From positions 806,001 through 870,000 of the forward strand of contig NZ_CP065373.1 in the NCBI RefSeq assembly GCF_015710575.1: a DNA stretch of 64,000 nt. Reading direction: 5' to 3'. The notes beneath the pieces are model-generated. The model was not told the DNA's origin, did no database searches, and saw only the letters and a program-made list of their open reading frames with translations. How positions within the stretch are numbered: the stretch's first letter is position 1; each line of letters opens with the position of its first letter. The position numbers were made by a program, and so were the translations under genes. Positions 9,358 to 18,195 of this stretch are shown here, in pieces. Origin of the DNA: Mycolicibacterium mengxianglii. GTDB taxonomy: Bacteria > Actinomycetota > Actinomycetes > Mycobacteriales > Mycobacteriaceae.

Positions 9358-10125
9358 TCAGCTGAAGTGGGTCTGCGGGCGTGGCACCGCCACGCCGTCC
9401 ACTGTGATGTCGACCTTCTCGTTGTAGAAGGCCACCAGACCGGCGATGGGGGCCACCGCCGGAAGCGGGTAGTGATAGCTCCAGGCAAGATCGGCGTGCA
9501 GTTCGCCGCCGGCGCGCACCGACCAGTACTGCGAGGTGACGCCCTTGTACGGGCACAGGGTCTGCGTGTCCGAGGGTTCGAGATTGGCCGACACCACGTC
9601 GGTCAGGTCGATGTAATACCGTGTGGGCAAACCTGTTTCGAACAACAGGACCGGGCTGGTGGTGTCGGCCAGGGTGACGCCGTCGAGTTCGACACGCACA
9701 TGCCGGTGAGAGCGCAACGCGTCCACCCGGGCGTAGGGGCTGCGGGGATGGCCGTAGATCGGCTCGTCCTCCTCGAACCACGTCAGCCGGTCCCATTCGA
9801 AACGCACCAGTCCGGCTACCGCCCCGTCGCCGTCGTCGAACACCCGTGCCGCAGAGGCGTATTCGGCCCCGCCGGCGGTCAGCGAGTGCAATCGTGATGC
9901 GCCGAACTGCACCTTCTGCGGACGGTTCTCGTCGTGCAACACACCAGGCCGGACGTCGGACAGTGGAATGTAGTACTGCGGATAGTAGGGCACCTCCCAC
10001 ACGTACCGAGCCGATGTGGTGTCGAAGACGAGGTCGTCACCGCAGAATCCCCGCACCCGGCGCGGCGCGGGCTCCACCCGGCCGCGCTCTGCCGCCGATT
10101 TCGGATAGTCCGGTGTCGCGCTCAT
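9358..10125 (-). CDS. DUF427 domain-containing protein (two DUF427 repeats)
   Basis: 255 residues. Two copies of the compact DUF427 beta-fold can be seen: one around VWEVPYYPQYYIPLSDV (about 45-120) and one around TRYYIDLTDV, CPYKGVTSQYW and AWSYHYPLP (about 150-250). ATG 10125 overlaps the stop of the upstream oxidoreductase gene by 4 bp (ATGA), which fixes the start. The function of DUF427 is unknown. Coupling to a predicted F420-dependent oxidoreductase is the only contextual clue. Confidence 0.85.
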   Translation of the reverse strand: MSATPDYPKSAAERGRVEPAPRRVRGFCGDDLVFDTTSARYVWEVPYYPQYYIPLSDVRPGVLHDENRPQKVQFGASRLHSLTAGGAEYASAARVFDDGDGAVAGLVRFEWDRLTWFEEDEPIYGHPRSPYARVDALRSHRHVRVELDGVTLADTTSPVLLFETGLPTRYYIDLTDVVSANLEPSDTQTLCPYKGVTSQYWSVRAGGELHADLAWSYHYPLPAVAPIAGLVAFYNEKVDITVDGVAVPRPQTHFS

Positions 10126-10988
10126 CGGATCGCACTCTGCGCGGCGATGTCTTCCAACACCGTGAGATGTTCGTCGAGGGTCGCCAATCCGGCGTTCATC
10201 GTGTTGATCGACACGTGGGTGGCCCCGGTGTCCCCCCACGCCGCCAGCTCGTCGACGGCCCGGGCCACGTCACCGCGGAAATTCACCCGACCCTCCATGC
10301 CGATGTCGGCGGGATCGCGGCCGGCTTCTACCGCCGCCCGCTCGACGACCGCGCGGGCCTCGTCGAGTTTCGGACCGGGACCCATCATCGGGAACCAGCC
10401 GTCGGCCAGCCGACCCGCGCGCCGGTAGCCCGGCTCGGCAGCGGCGCCGATCCACACCGGGATCGGACGCTGCACCGGCAACGGCGCCAGACCGGCACCC
10501 GTCACCGTGTGGAACTTTCCGTCGAAGTTGACCGTCGGCTCGGTCCACAGGCGGCGCAGCAGCTCGATCTGCTCGGACGAGCGCCGGCCGCGGTTGCCGA
10601 AGTCCTCGCCGAGCGCCTCGTATTCGACTGCGTTCCAGCCTATTCCGACGCCGAGCCGAAGCCGACCCGAGCTGAGCAGGTCGACCTCGGCTGCCTGCTT
10701 GGCCACCAGGGCGGTCTGCCGCTGCGGGAGGATGAGCACACCGGTGACCAGCTCCAGCGATTGTGTCACCGCGGCGAGAAATCCGAACATCACCAGCGGT
10801 TCGTGGAACGTGGTGTGCACGTTGTACGGCCCGGCCCAACCGGTGTGGACCTCCGGGTCCGCCCCGAGAACGTGGTCATAGACCAGCAGGTGCTTGAAAC
10901 CCAACTCCTCGACCCGCTCGCCGTAGGAACGCACCGCACCGGGATCTCCGCCGAGCTCCGTCTGGGGAAATACGACTCCGAATTGCAT
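10122..10988 (-). CDS. LLM-class (F420-dependent type) oxidoreductase
   Basis: 288 residues from ATG 10988, with an AAGGG site upstream. It shows the luciferase-like TIM-barrel signatures: MQFGVVFPQTE at the N-terminus, HLLVYDHVLGAD, TGVLILPQRQTALVAKQAAEVDLLSSGRL-type text, and GVGIGWNAVEYEALG. This subfamily usually uses coenzyme F420 in mycobacteria, an inference from family. It is the first gene of a tightly spaced operon (oxidoreductase, DUF427 protein, small membrane protein). Substrate unknown. Confidence 0.85.
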   Translation of the reverse strand: MQFGVVFPQTELGGDPGAVRSYGERVEELGFKHLLVYDHVLGADPEVHTGWAGPYNVHTTFHEPLVMFGFLAAVTQSLELVTGVLILPQRQTALVAKQAAEVDLLSSGRLRLGVGIGWNAVEYEALGEDFGNRGRRSSEQIELLRRLWTEPTVNFDGKFHTVTGAGLAPLPVQRPIPVWIGAAAEPGYRRAGRLADGWFPMMGPGPKLDEARAVVERAAVEAGRDPADIGMEGRVNFRGDVARAVDELAAWGDTGATHVSINTMNAGLATLDEHLTVLEDIAAQSAIR

Positions 10989-11101
10989 GTGCAGGCCCTT
11001 CCCTTCGACGCACAAGTTTTGGGTTACTACGCCAGAATGTGCGCTGTGATTCCCCGGGTGGCCCGGTCTCTACTCGATCATGCTCCAATTAGCATGGCCT
11101 C

Positions 11102-12430
11102 GTGGAGAACACACTCACCTACATGGACCAGGGCTCGTTTCTGGCGCTGCGCGCGCTCGGCCGCCAACCCCTGATCCAGTTCGTGTGGCTCTACGACCGC
11201 GCCGTGGACATCGACGGCCTGCGGCGCTTTCAGCGCAATCTCGGACACGGTCTGCTGGGCCGACGGATCGAAACCTCACCGTTGCCGTTCGGTCGGCACC
11301 GGTGGGTGGCCGACCCTGGCCCCGCAGACCTGGAGATCGCCGCCGCGGAGCGATCACGCGACCAGGTGTGGGAATGGGCTGACGAACATGTGCGCCTGCC
11401 CGTGGACCCGGAATGGGGCCCCGCGTGGCGCTTGGGCGTCCAGCCGTTGACCGATGGCGGCGCGGCAGTCTCCTTGGTGGTGTCACATTCGGTGGCCGAC
11501 GCCCTGTGCTTGGTCACCGCGATCGCTGACGCGGCGAGCGGTAACCGCAGAGATCTGGGATATCCGGCCCCCGGTTCGCGCACCCGCGGACGGGCGTTGG
11601 CGCAAGATCTTCGGACCACGATCCGGTCTCTGCCCGACACCGGCAGGGCGCTGGCGGCGACGATCCGCACGGCCCGCAGTTCAGGCGAGGACCTGGCGTC
11701 GTCCGCGAAGGCCGCTGCTCCGCGTCGGACTCCCGGCGGTGACCAGCAGGTGGTGGCGCCGACGGCCACGGTGTGGATAGACCTGCAACAGTGGGATCAG
11801 CGGGCCGAAAGCCTTGGCGGGAGCGGTAATTCACTGTTCGCCGCGGTGGCGGCCCGCCTCGCCGTCGCACACGGCAGGGTGGGCGACGGCAACGAGGCGC
11901 TGTTGTCGTGGCCGGTCAGTGACCGTGTTGCCGGTGACACCCGGGCGAACGCGTTGACCGCAGTGATGCTGCCCGTCGACGCGGCGGAGGTCACCACGTC
12001 ACTGGCGGGGGTCCGGTCCGGTATGAAGGCTGCGTTGACGGCCCTGCCGGAGACGTCCAAGGAACTGCTGGCGCCACTGGGGATGGTGCCGGTGACACCG
12101 AAGTTCCTGTTGCGGCGCATCGAGATGATGGTCGGCAAGATCGGCGACCCGACCGGCTGTTCCAATGTCGGCGACCTCGATCCCGCGGTGAATCGTCCCG
12201 ACGGCACCGACGCCGCCTGGATGGCTTTCCGGAGTCTCGAACCTCAGATCACCGCCAGCATGCTCGACCGGACCCGCGGATACCTCTATGCCGGATCGGG
12301 TCGCGTGCACGGCCAGGTCTTCGTCAGCGTCGGGGCTTGGGTGGCGGGTGGGTCCAATACCAAGGAGCGCCTGCGCGAATCGCTGGCGCAGGCCGTCGCG
12401 GACATGGGACTGACGGGAACAGTGGAATAG
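11102..12430 (+). CDS. HxxxD-motif acyltransferase-like protein (condensation/WS-DGAT fold)
   Basis: 442 residues. The motif SHSVADA (His129, Asp133) matches the HxxxD active site of condensation domains and wax-ester/diacylglycerol acyltransferases, although the usual second His and Gly are replaced. The N-terminus (TYMDQGSFLALRALGRQ) also resembles the first helix of WS/DGAT proteins, and a C-terminal segment with CSNVGDLDP corresponds to the SNVPGP-like region. It probably transfers an acyl group to an unknown acceptor. GTG 11102 has TAGCAT at 11090-11095, six bases upstream, as expected for a leaderless mRNA. Confidence 0.7.
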   Translation: MENTLTYMDQGSFLALRALGRQPLIQFVWLYDRAVDIDGLRRFQRNLGHGLLGRRIETSPLPFGRHRWVADPGPADLEIAAAERSRDQVWEWADEHVRLPVDPEWGPAWRLGVQPLTDGGAAVSLVVSHSVADALCLVTAIADAASGNRRDLGYPAPGSRTRGRALAQDLRTTIRSLPDTGRALAATIRTARSSGEDLASSAKAAAPRRTPGGDQQVVAPTATVWIDLQQWDQRAESLGGSGNSLFAAVAARLAVAHGRVGDGNEALLSWPVSDRVAGDTRANALTAVMLPVDAAEVTTSLAGVRSGMKAALTALPETSKELLAPLGMVPVTPKFLLRRIEMMVGKIGDPTGCSNVGDLDPAVNRPDGTDAAWMAFRSLEPQITASMLDRTRGYLYAGSGRVHGQVFVSVGAWVAGGSNTKERLRESLAQAVADMGLTGTVE

Positions 12431-13122
12431 CTGTCGGGGTACGCGAGCGCCCGACGCTCCGGACGCGGCGCCAGGGCGCATCTGCCGTTACCCATGATCT
12501 TGACCGGCGTGGGTGTGGCCGTGCGGGGTCAGCCGACTCCCTTCGGCGATGTCCACCTTCGCGATGGGTTGGCCGAACACGGCGCTGACCAGCACTCGTG
12601 GTGTCGTCCAGCGAGCCGAGGGGGATCTTGCGGCACGCAGCGGGACGCGGCACCGCGGGGGCGGTATCCACGACGTCGCAATCTCAGCGAACATGGCTGT
12701 CGGACCCTGCCGGGTTCAGTCGGGTTCCGCCGGTGTGTTACGAGCGTGTTGCATGGCCGCTGCGATCGGCAGCGGAGACACGCAGGGGACGGGGGGTGTG
12801 ATTTAGCCCTCAATTTCTTCGCCTAGCTAAGAATTTGATAATTAAGGGAATTCGAAGAATTTGTTGAGTATCAATAGCTCCCGGGGCGAACGTGCAGGTG
12901 GGACGCATTGTATTAATAGCTGTCGGCAAACAGCACAATTGCATAACGGCGGCGACTGAGTGCGCCCTGAAGCCGTTGGCTGCAAATGATCTCCGTGTAC
13001 GGCGTGAATGGATTGAGCCGTCTTCTCCGCCGCTACACTCGATTCAGGTAAGCGCCGAGGCGGCGCTCTAACAGACGGGGACGCGGCAGTATCGCGACCG
13101 TCACCAAGGGAAGGCCAAGAAC
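12431..13122. other. 692-bp intergenic region with an AT-rich right half
   Basis: No gene supported. The left part (to ~12790) is GC-rich with competing short frames, the best a 68-codon minus-strand frame at 12488-12694 that I do not trust. The right part, from about 12800 to 12960, is strikingly AT-rich for this genome, with several AATT, TTGATAATTAAG and GAATTC-like stretches. It presumably holds the promoter of the beta-propeller gene and is a plausible binding region for the mycobacterial silencer Lsr2 (inference). Confidence 0.5.
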
Positions 13123-14331
13123 ATGGCAAACAAAGTGGCGAATGTGGACGATGTGACTGTAGGGATTGGCAGCCTCGCTGCGGCGGAGCCCGCATCCTCC
13201 GAGGCCCACCGACTGCCCGCGCCCCACGCCATGCCTGCGAACATGCTCCGGTCCCACCTGCACCGGGTGCCCGAGAAGGCGGCCGTCGTCGCCGAGTCCG
13301 TAATCGCCGACGAGACCCACACCAGCGACGTCACCGCCTCCAGCTTCGCCGCCAAGGGACAGGCGGCTGTCGGCACGGGTGTCATCACCGCGATGGCGGC
13401 CAACGCGTTCGACGGACGCCTGTACGTCGCGAACTATGCCGACGACAGCGTGTCGGTCCTCGACGGCTACACCCTCGCGGTGGTGTCCACCATCGCCGGC
13501 ACGCCTGAGCCCTACGCGCTCGCGGTCGCCCGGGGTCGGGCCTACGTCAGCACTGTTGTCGGCGCTTACGACGCCCTGGCCGTCACCGATGCGGAATCGG
13601 TCGTGGCCACCCACTCGCTGGCTGACACCGTGCAGGATGTCGTGGTCGACCGTGAAGGCCGCTATGCCTACGTCGCCCGGACCGGCCGTGGCGGCGCTGA
13701 CGTGGCAGTCATCAACACCGCGACCGGCGCCGTCAACACCGTTGATCTCCACAGCCGCTCCGGCGAGGTGGCCAACACCCTGAGCATCAGTGGCGACGGC
13801 CGAACCTTGTTCGTGGCCACCACCGATCAGCTCAGCGGCCGCCTCGTGATCGTCGACACCGCGCAACTGCGGGTGGTCGACGCCCTGACCGTGGTCGAGC
13901 CCATCCGTGGTCTGGCCGCCAGCCACGACGGTGCCACCGTCTGGGTGGCCACCGACGACGCGACGGCGCACGGTCTGGTGGATGCGCTGGACACCCGTTC
14001 GCACCGACTGCTGGCGTCCGTCGAAATCGGTAGTGCGGTAAAGCAATTGATGCTCAGTGCCGTGGGTGACCGGGTTTACGCCGTCACCGATGAAGCCGTC
14101 GTCGTGGTGTGTGCCAACACCTACGAGGTCGTCGACACCATCGTCACTCCCTGGGCGCCGTCCTGCGTGGCGGAAAGCGTCGACGGGTCCCGCCTGTATG
14201 TGGCCGGGTTCGACGGACGGGTTGCGCTGTACTCCGTTGCGTCGACCACGCCGTCGCTGCTGGCGCGCATGGCCACTCCGGAAGCATTGGCAGGGCCCGC
14301 TGCCCGCGAGCTGGCGCGGGCAGGCGTCTGA
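13123..14331 (+). CDS. YncE/YVTN-type beta-propeller protein
   Basis: 402 residues. After a ~85-residue non-repetitive N-terminus come about seven blades of the YVTN/YncE type, each with a pattern such as GRLYVANYADDSVSVLDG, RTLFVATTDQL or SRLYVAGFDGRVALYS. The ATG at 13123 follows GGGAAGG. No signal peptide is apparent, so it may act in the cytoplasm or use another route. Such propellers are interaction scaffolds or ligand binders; the partner is unknown. It stands alone behind a long AT-rich upstream region. Confidence 0.82.
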   Translation: MANKVANVDDVTVGIGSLAAAEPASSEAHRLPAPHAMPANMLRSHLHRVPEKAAVVAESVIADETHTSDVTASSFAAKGQAAVGTGVITAMAANAFDGRLYVANYADDSVSVLDGYTLAVVSTIAGTPEPYALAVARGRAYVSTVVGAYDALAVTDAESVVATHSLADTVQDVVVDREGRYAYVARTGRGGADVAVINTATGAVNTVDLHSRSGEVANTLSISGDGRTLFVATTDQLSGRLVIVDTAQLRVVDALTVVEPIRGLAASHDGATVWVATDDATAHGLVDALDTRSHRLLASVEIGSAVKQLMLSAVGDRVYAVTDEAVVVVCANTYEVVDTIVTPWAPSCVAESVDGSRLYVAGFDGRVALYSVASTTPSLLARMATPEALAGPAARELARAGV

Positions 14332-14355
14332 CGCCGGCCCGCCCGGGCGCCGCTG

Positions 14356-14658
14356 TCAGCCCGTGCAGTTCAGCGAGACAGAGATGGTCTGACTGGTGAT
14401 GACGCGGACGGCGCCGTCTTCGTCATCTCCGACGATGCCGACGTACTCGCTGTTGGTCTGCGGGTTGCGCACACTGGTCACGACGCATTCGGACAGCGGC
14501 TTGGTGCCGACCCGGTCGATGTTGACGGTGTAGCCCTGCGCCTGCAGGTTGGCGATGGTCTCGCCGGCCGTCTGCTCCGCTGAGGCCAGGCCGGCCGGGC
14601 CGGCAAGCACTCCGAACCCCGCCATCGCCAGCGCTGCGATTGTTGTTGCCGTCCGCAT
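14356..14658 (-). CDS. Small secreted protein, paralogue of the protein at 8676-8969
   Basis: 100 residues from ATG 14658 with GAGGAGA six bases upstream. Sec signal peptide: MRT, hydrophobic core, LASA cleavage region. The mature part has IANLQAQGYTVNIDRVG, PLSEC and a terminal VSLNC, matching the earlier paralogue nearly position for position. The middle differs: this copy carries an acidic stretch (VGDDEDGA). Function unknown. It converges on the beta-propeller gene. Confidence 0.82.
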   Translation of the reverse strand: MRTATTIAALAMAGFGVLAGPAGLASAEQTAGETIANLQAQGYTVNIDRVGTKPLSECVVTSVRNPQTNSEYVGIVGDDEDGAVRVITSQTISVSLNCTG

Positions 14659-14763
14659 ACCGTCTCCTCTTGTGATGCACCCCCCCGGCGATCGATCATT
14701 CCTGAAGGTACATCGCCGGAGCACGGCGAAACGTTCCCATTTGGGTTGATCACCCGGCGCTGA

Positions 14764-15096
14764 TCACCCGCCCCGCGGGGCGTACATGATCACCGCGACG
14801 CCGAGGAGGCAGACGAGCGCGCCCGTCACGTCCCACCGGTCCGGCCGGAACCCGTCCGCCACCATCCCCCAGGCGAGCGAACCGGCGACAAAGACCCCGC
14901 CGTACGCGGCCAGGATGCGGCCGAAGTTGGCGTCGGGCTGCAGGGTGGCGACGAACCCGTAGATCCCCAGAGCGGCGATACCCAGGCCCATCCACAGCCA
15001 GCCACGGTGCTCCCGGACGCCCTGCCACACCAGCCAGGCCCCACCGATCTCGAACACCGCGGCCAAGACGAACAGCAGCACCGATTTGGCAACCAT
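14764..15096 (-). CDS. YnfA family (UPF0060) membrane protein
   Basis: 110 residues, the usual YnfA length, with four hydrophobic helices in the EmrE-like small multidrug resistance size class. Family signatures visible: [12 protein letters not shown] in helix 1, [18 protein letters not shown] in helix 3 and [20 protein letters not shown] at the end. ATG 15096 is chosen by family length; the frame is open to 15153. YnfA proteins are proposed drug-efflux subunits. It is the last gene on the minus strand downstream of the thiolase and a small acidic gene. Confidence 0.85.
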   Translation of the reverse strand: MVAKSVLLFVLAAVFEIGGAWLVWQGVREHRGWLWMGLGIAALGIYGFVATLQPDANFGRILAAYGGVFVAGSLAWGMVADGFRPDRWDVTGALVCLLGVAVIMYAPRGG

Positions 15097-15115
15097 CACA
15101 GGCTGCAAGATAGCG

Positions 15116-15316
15116 TCAGGAGCCGGTGTGTGGCTCCTCGGCCGTGTCGTCACCTTCGGCCTGATCGGGCTGAACTGCCGCGCCGCTCGTCATCATTTCG
15201 GGGTCGGCGTCGGGATCGCCGCCGGTGTCGTCGTCGAGGCTGCCGCTGCCTCCGGGTGATGTCATCATGGTGCGGCGATACCCGCTGGCGCGGGTTTCAT
15301 GCTGCTGAAACTCCAC
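15116..15316 (-). CDS. Small acidic low-complexity protein, hypothetical
   Basis: 66 residues from a GTG at 15316, or 50 from the Met-Met pair at 15268. It is rich in Asp, Glu, Gly and Ser ([22 protein letters not shown]) and therefore likely disordered. It begins 9 bp after the stop of the thiolase gene on the same strand and ends 19 bp before the YnfA start, so it may be co-transcribed with both. No homologue recognised; the start is uncertain. Confidence 0.5.
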   Translation of the reverse strand: MEFQQHETRASGYRRTMMTSPGGSGSLDDDTGGDPDADPEMMTSGAAVQPDQAEGDDTAEEPHTGS

Positions 15317-15325
15317 GAACCGCCA

Positions 15326-16513
15326 TTATTGGGCGCGTTGATAGGCGGTGACGACGGCCGCCCCGCCCAGCCCGATGTTGTGCTGCAGTGCAGCACGGAC
15401 ATTGTCGACCTGACGCTTGTCTGCGGTGCCGCGCAGCTGCCAGGTCAGCTCGGCGCACTGCGCCAAGCCGGTGGCGCCCAGCGGATGACCCTTCGAGATC
15501 AGCCCGCCCGACGGGTTGACCACCCAGCGCCCGCCATAGGTGGTGTCATTGTTGTCGATCAGCTCGGGTGCCTCACCTTCACCGCACAGCCCCAGCGCTT
15601 CGTAGAGCAGCAGTTCGTTGGCCGAGAAGCAGTCGTGCAGCTCGATCACCTGAAAATCGGCGGGCCCCAGCCCTGATTGTTGGTAAACCTGTTGGGCGGC
15701 TTGCACATTCATGTCGTAGCCGATGATGTTACGAGCGCTCCCGTCGAACGTGCTCGCGAAGTCGGTGGTCATGGCCTGCCCGACGATCTCCACGGCCTGG
15801 CCGGCGAGGTCATGCTTGGCGACATAATCCTCGCTGGCCAGGATCGCCGCGCCGGAGCCGTCCGAGGTGGGGGAGCACTGCAGCTTGGTCAACGGGTCCG
15901 AGATCATCCGGGCCCCGAGGATGTCGTCGAGGGAGTACTCGTCCTGGAACTGCGCGTACGGGTTGTTCACCGAATGCTTGTGGTTCTTGTAACCGATTTT
16001 GGCGAAGTGTTCGGCGGTGGTGCCGTACTTCTTCATGTGCTCACGCCCGGCGGCCCCGAACATCCACGGCGCCACCGGGAACGCCATCTCGTCGAGTTCG
16101 TTGAGGGCGACGATGTGGCGCATCATCGGTGACTCGCGATCGTCGGCCCCGCCGCCGAGAGACCCGGGCTGCATCTTCTCGAAGCCGAGCGCCAGCACAC
16201 AGTCGGCCAACCCGCCGCGGATTGCCTGCGCCGCCAGGAACAGCGCGGTCGAGCCCGTCGAGCAGTTGTTGTTGACGTTGACGATCGGGATGCCGGTCAT
16301 GCCGAGTTCGTAGAGCGCCCGCTGACCACAGGTGGAGTCCCCGGCGACGTAACCGACGTAGCCCTGCTCGATGTCGCGGTAGTCGACGCCGGCGTCCTCG
16401 AGCGCCTTGGTGCCGGACTCCTTGGCCATCTGGGGGTAGTCCCAACCCTCGCGGCGGCCGGGTTTCTCGAACTTCGTCATACCGACGCCGACCACGAACA
16501 CTTTGTTAGGCAT
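15326..16513 (-). CDS. Lipid-transfer protein / SCP2-thiolase-like acyl-CoA thiolase
   Basis: 395 residues from ATG 16513 (another ATG at 16525). Thiolase fold with nucleophilic Cys84 (NNNCSTGS) and the C-terminal HPLGATG motif. There is no second CxG cysteine as in FadA; the sequence resembles mycobacterial nonspecific lipid-transfer proteins (Ltp/Rv1627c type) acting on sterol side chains. The gene diverges from an oxidoreductase gene over an exact KstR-type palindrome at 16558-16571, so steroid-dependent control is likely. Start choice by similarity to [11 protein letters not shown]. Confidence 0.85.
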   Translation of the reverse strand: MPNKVFVVGVGMTKFEKPGRREGWDYPQMAKESGTKALEDAGVDYRDIEQGYVGYVAGDSTCGQRALYELGMTGIPIVNVNNNCSTGSTALFLAAQAIRGGLADCVLALGFEKMQPGSLGGGADDRESPMMRHIVALNELDEMAFPVAPWMFGAAGREHMKKYGTTAEHFAKIGYKNHKHSVNNPYAQFQDEYSLDDILGARMISDPLTKLQCSPTSDGSGAAILASEDYVAKHDLAGQAVEIVGQAMTTDFASTFDGSARNIIGYDMNVQAAQQVYQQSGLGPADFQVIELHDCFSANELLLYEALGLCGEGEAPELIDNNDTTYGGRWVVNPSGGLISKGHPLGATGLAQCAELTWQLRGTADKRQVDNVRAALQHNIGLGGAAVVTAYQRAQ

Positions 16514-16557
16514 GGGCAGAAACATACAGATCGCAGTTGGTTTCGTGTAGACCTAAA

Positions 16558-16571
16558 TAGAACGTGTTCTA
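16558..16571. promoter_or_regulatory. KstR-type operator in a divergent promoter
   Basis: TAGAACGTGTTCTA fits the published KstR consensus TnnAACnnGTTnnA at every fixed position, with 6-bp perfect arms around two central bases. It lies 44 bp upstream of the thiolase ATG and 32 bp upstream of the GTG of the divergent reductase gene, so one TetR-family dimer could control both. KstR represses cholesterol-catabolism genes until a steroid CoA ester binds (established); its action here is inferred. Confidence 0.75.
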
Positions 16572-16603
16572 GTACATCGCCGGGATGCCAAAGGAGGCAC
16601 TCA

Positions 16604-17665
16604 GTGGCGCTCAGGGTCGTGCAATGGGCAACCGGAGGCGTGGGAGTCGCGGCCATCAAAGGCGTACTCGAGCACCCCGATCTCGAATTGGCCGGGTGCT
16701 GGGTGCATTCAGACGCCAAGAACGGCAAGGACGTCGGCGAGTTGATCGGCACCGGCCCATTGGGGGTGACGACGACGAACAACCTCGACGAAATCCTCGC
16801 CCTGGACGCCGACGCGGTGATCTATGCCCCGTTACTGCCCAACCCCGACGAGGTGGCGGCACTGCTACGTTCCGGCAAGAACGTCGTCACGCCCGTCGGT
16901 TGGGTGTACCCCAGTGAGCGGCAGGGCGCAGCGCTGTCCGCGGCCGGAGTCGAAGGCAATGCCACGCTGCACGGCACCGGGATCGCGCCCGGCGGGATCA
17001 GTGAGAAATTCCCGCTCCTGTTGTCGGTGATGTCGACCGGGGTGACCTATGTGCGCGCCGAGGAATTCTCCGACCTGCGCACCTACCTGGCGCCCGACGT
17101 GGTGCGGCACGTGATGGGCTTCGGCGACAGCCCGGAGAAGGCACTGTCGGGCCCGATGCAGAAACTGCTCGACGGCGGCTTCATCCAGTCCGTGCGGATG
17201 ATCGTCGACGAGATGGGCTTCAACGCCGATCCGACGGTGCGCGCCACCCAGGAGGTCGCGGTGGCCACCGCTCCTGTCGACTCGCCCATCGGCGTCATCG
17301 AGCCCGGACAGGTAGCGGGCCGGAAATTTCACTGGGAGGCTCTGGTCGACGGCAGCCCCGTCGTTCGGGTCACGGTCAACTGGTTGATGGGCACCGAAAA
17401 TCTGGATCCTGCATGGGATTTCGGTCCCGAAGGTCAGCGCTACGAGATGGAGGTCAGGGGCAACCCGGCCTTCACCATGACCATCAAAGGTTTCCAATCC
17501 GAATACGGTGAGGATGATGACGGCGTGGAGGCGGGCGTGGTCGCCACCGCAGCACATTGTGTGAACTCGATCCCGGCGGTGTGCGCCGCCAAGCCCGGGA
17601 TCGCCACCTATTTCGATTTGCCGCTGTTCGCGGCCAAGGCAGCAGCTCATCTGGCACGGCCGTAG
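16604..17665 (+). CDS. NAD(P)H-dependent amine-dehydrogenase-like / dihydrodipicolinate-reductase N-domain protein
   Basis: 353 residues. A Rossmann nucleotide-binding N-terminus (VVQWATGGVGVAAIKGVL, with a following acidic loop) resembles the DapB/2,4-diaminopentanoate dehydrogenase group common in mycobacteria. The GTG start is well set by AAAGGAGG at 16590-16597. The gene diverges from the lipid-transfer thiolase and shares the KstR-type site, which suggests a role linked to sterol or lipid breakdown rather than lysine synthesis. Substrate unknown. Confidence 0.8.
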   Translation: MALRVVQWATGGVGVAAIKGVLEHPDLELAGCWVHSDAKNGKDVGELIGTGPLGVTTTNNLDEILALDADAVIYAPLLPNPDEVAALLRSGKNVVTPVGWVYPSERQGAALSAAGVEGNATLHGTGIAPGGISEKFPLLLSVMSTGVTYVRAEEFSDLRTYLAPDVVRHVMGFGDSPEKALSGPMQKLLDGGFIQSVRMIVDEMGFNADPTVRATQEVAVATAPVDSPIGVIEPGQVAGRKFHWEALVDGSPVVRVTVNWLMGTENLDPAWDFGPEGQRYEMEVRGNPAFTMTIKGFQSEYGEDDDGVEAGVVATAAHCVNSIPAVCAAKPGIATYFDLPLFAAKAAAHLARP

Positions 17666-17688
17666 CCGACGACGGCTACCGTAAGGCC

Positions 17689-18165
17689 ATGACGAAGTCG
17701 TGTGTCATGTCCGAGGCGCGGGCCATTCCCGTCGAACCGGCTACCGCGTTTCATCGCACGCTCGTGACGCCATTGCCCGGTCTGTTCCGTCGCCGCTATG
17801 GACCCATCGCCCCGGTCACAGCCGTCACCGGCCAGGTGGGTGAGTGGGGCACCGTCGGCCAGACGCGAACCGTCACGCAGGCCGGTGGCGGCAGCATGCA
17901 CGAGAAGCTCACCCTCGTCGACCCGCCCCGGGTGTTCGGCTACACCCTGTCCGGAATCACCGGGCCGCTGGCACCATTGGTCGACCATATCGAGGGGACC
18001 TGGAGTTTCAGCCCGGTAGGCACCGGGACCGAGGTCGTGTGGCGGTGGGAGGTGTACCCGAAGTCGTCGGTGGCCGGCGTGCTGATGCCGGTGTTCGCCC
18101 GACTGTGGCGGGGCTTCGCCCGGCAATCGCTTGAGGTACTGTCGGACGAACTAGTGCGCACGTAA
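17689..18165 (+). CDS. SRPBCC (polyketide cyclase/START-like) family protein
   Basis: 158 residues with the SRPBCC ligand-binding pattern: an N-terminal strand VEPATAFHRTLVTPLPGLF, middle strands REKL-like VTQAGGGSMHEKLTLVDPPRVFGY, and WRWEVYP before a long C-terminal helix. These helix-grip proteins bind hydrophobic ligands; some are cyclases. ATG 17689 has TACCGT at 17677-17682 six bases upstream, which suggests a leaderless transcript of its own although it lies only 23 bp after the reductase gene. Confidence 0.78.
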   Translation: MTKSCVMSEARAIPVEPATAFHRTLVTPLPGLFRRRYGPIAPVTAVTGQVGEWGTVGQTRTVTQAGGGSMHEKLTLVDPPRVFGYTLSGITGPLAPLVDHIEGTWSFSPVGTGTEVVWRWEVYPKSSVAGVLMPVFARLWRGFARQSLEVLSDELVRT

Positions 18166-18195
18166 CCCGTTGCACCGCAGACTCTTCCGAACAGA

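Noticed and set aside
12488..12694. 68-codon minus-strand frame (MFAEIATSW start) in the 12.4-13.1 kb gap
   Set aside because: Competing frames of similar length overlap it, it shows no domain, and codon bias is not convincing; left as unannotated intergenic DNA.
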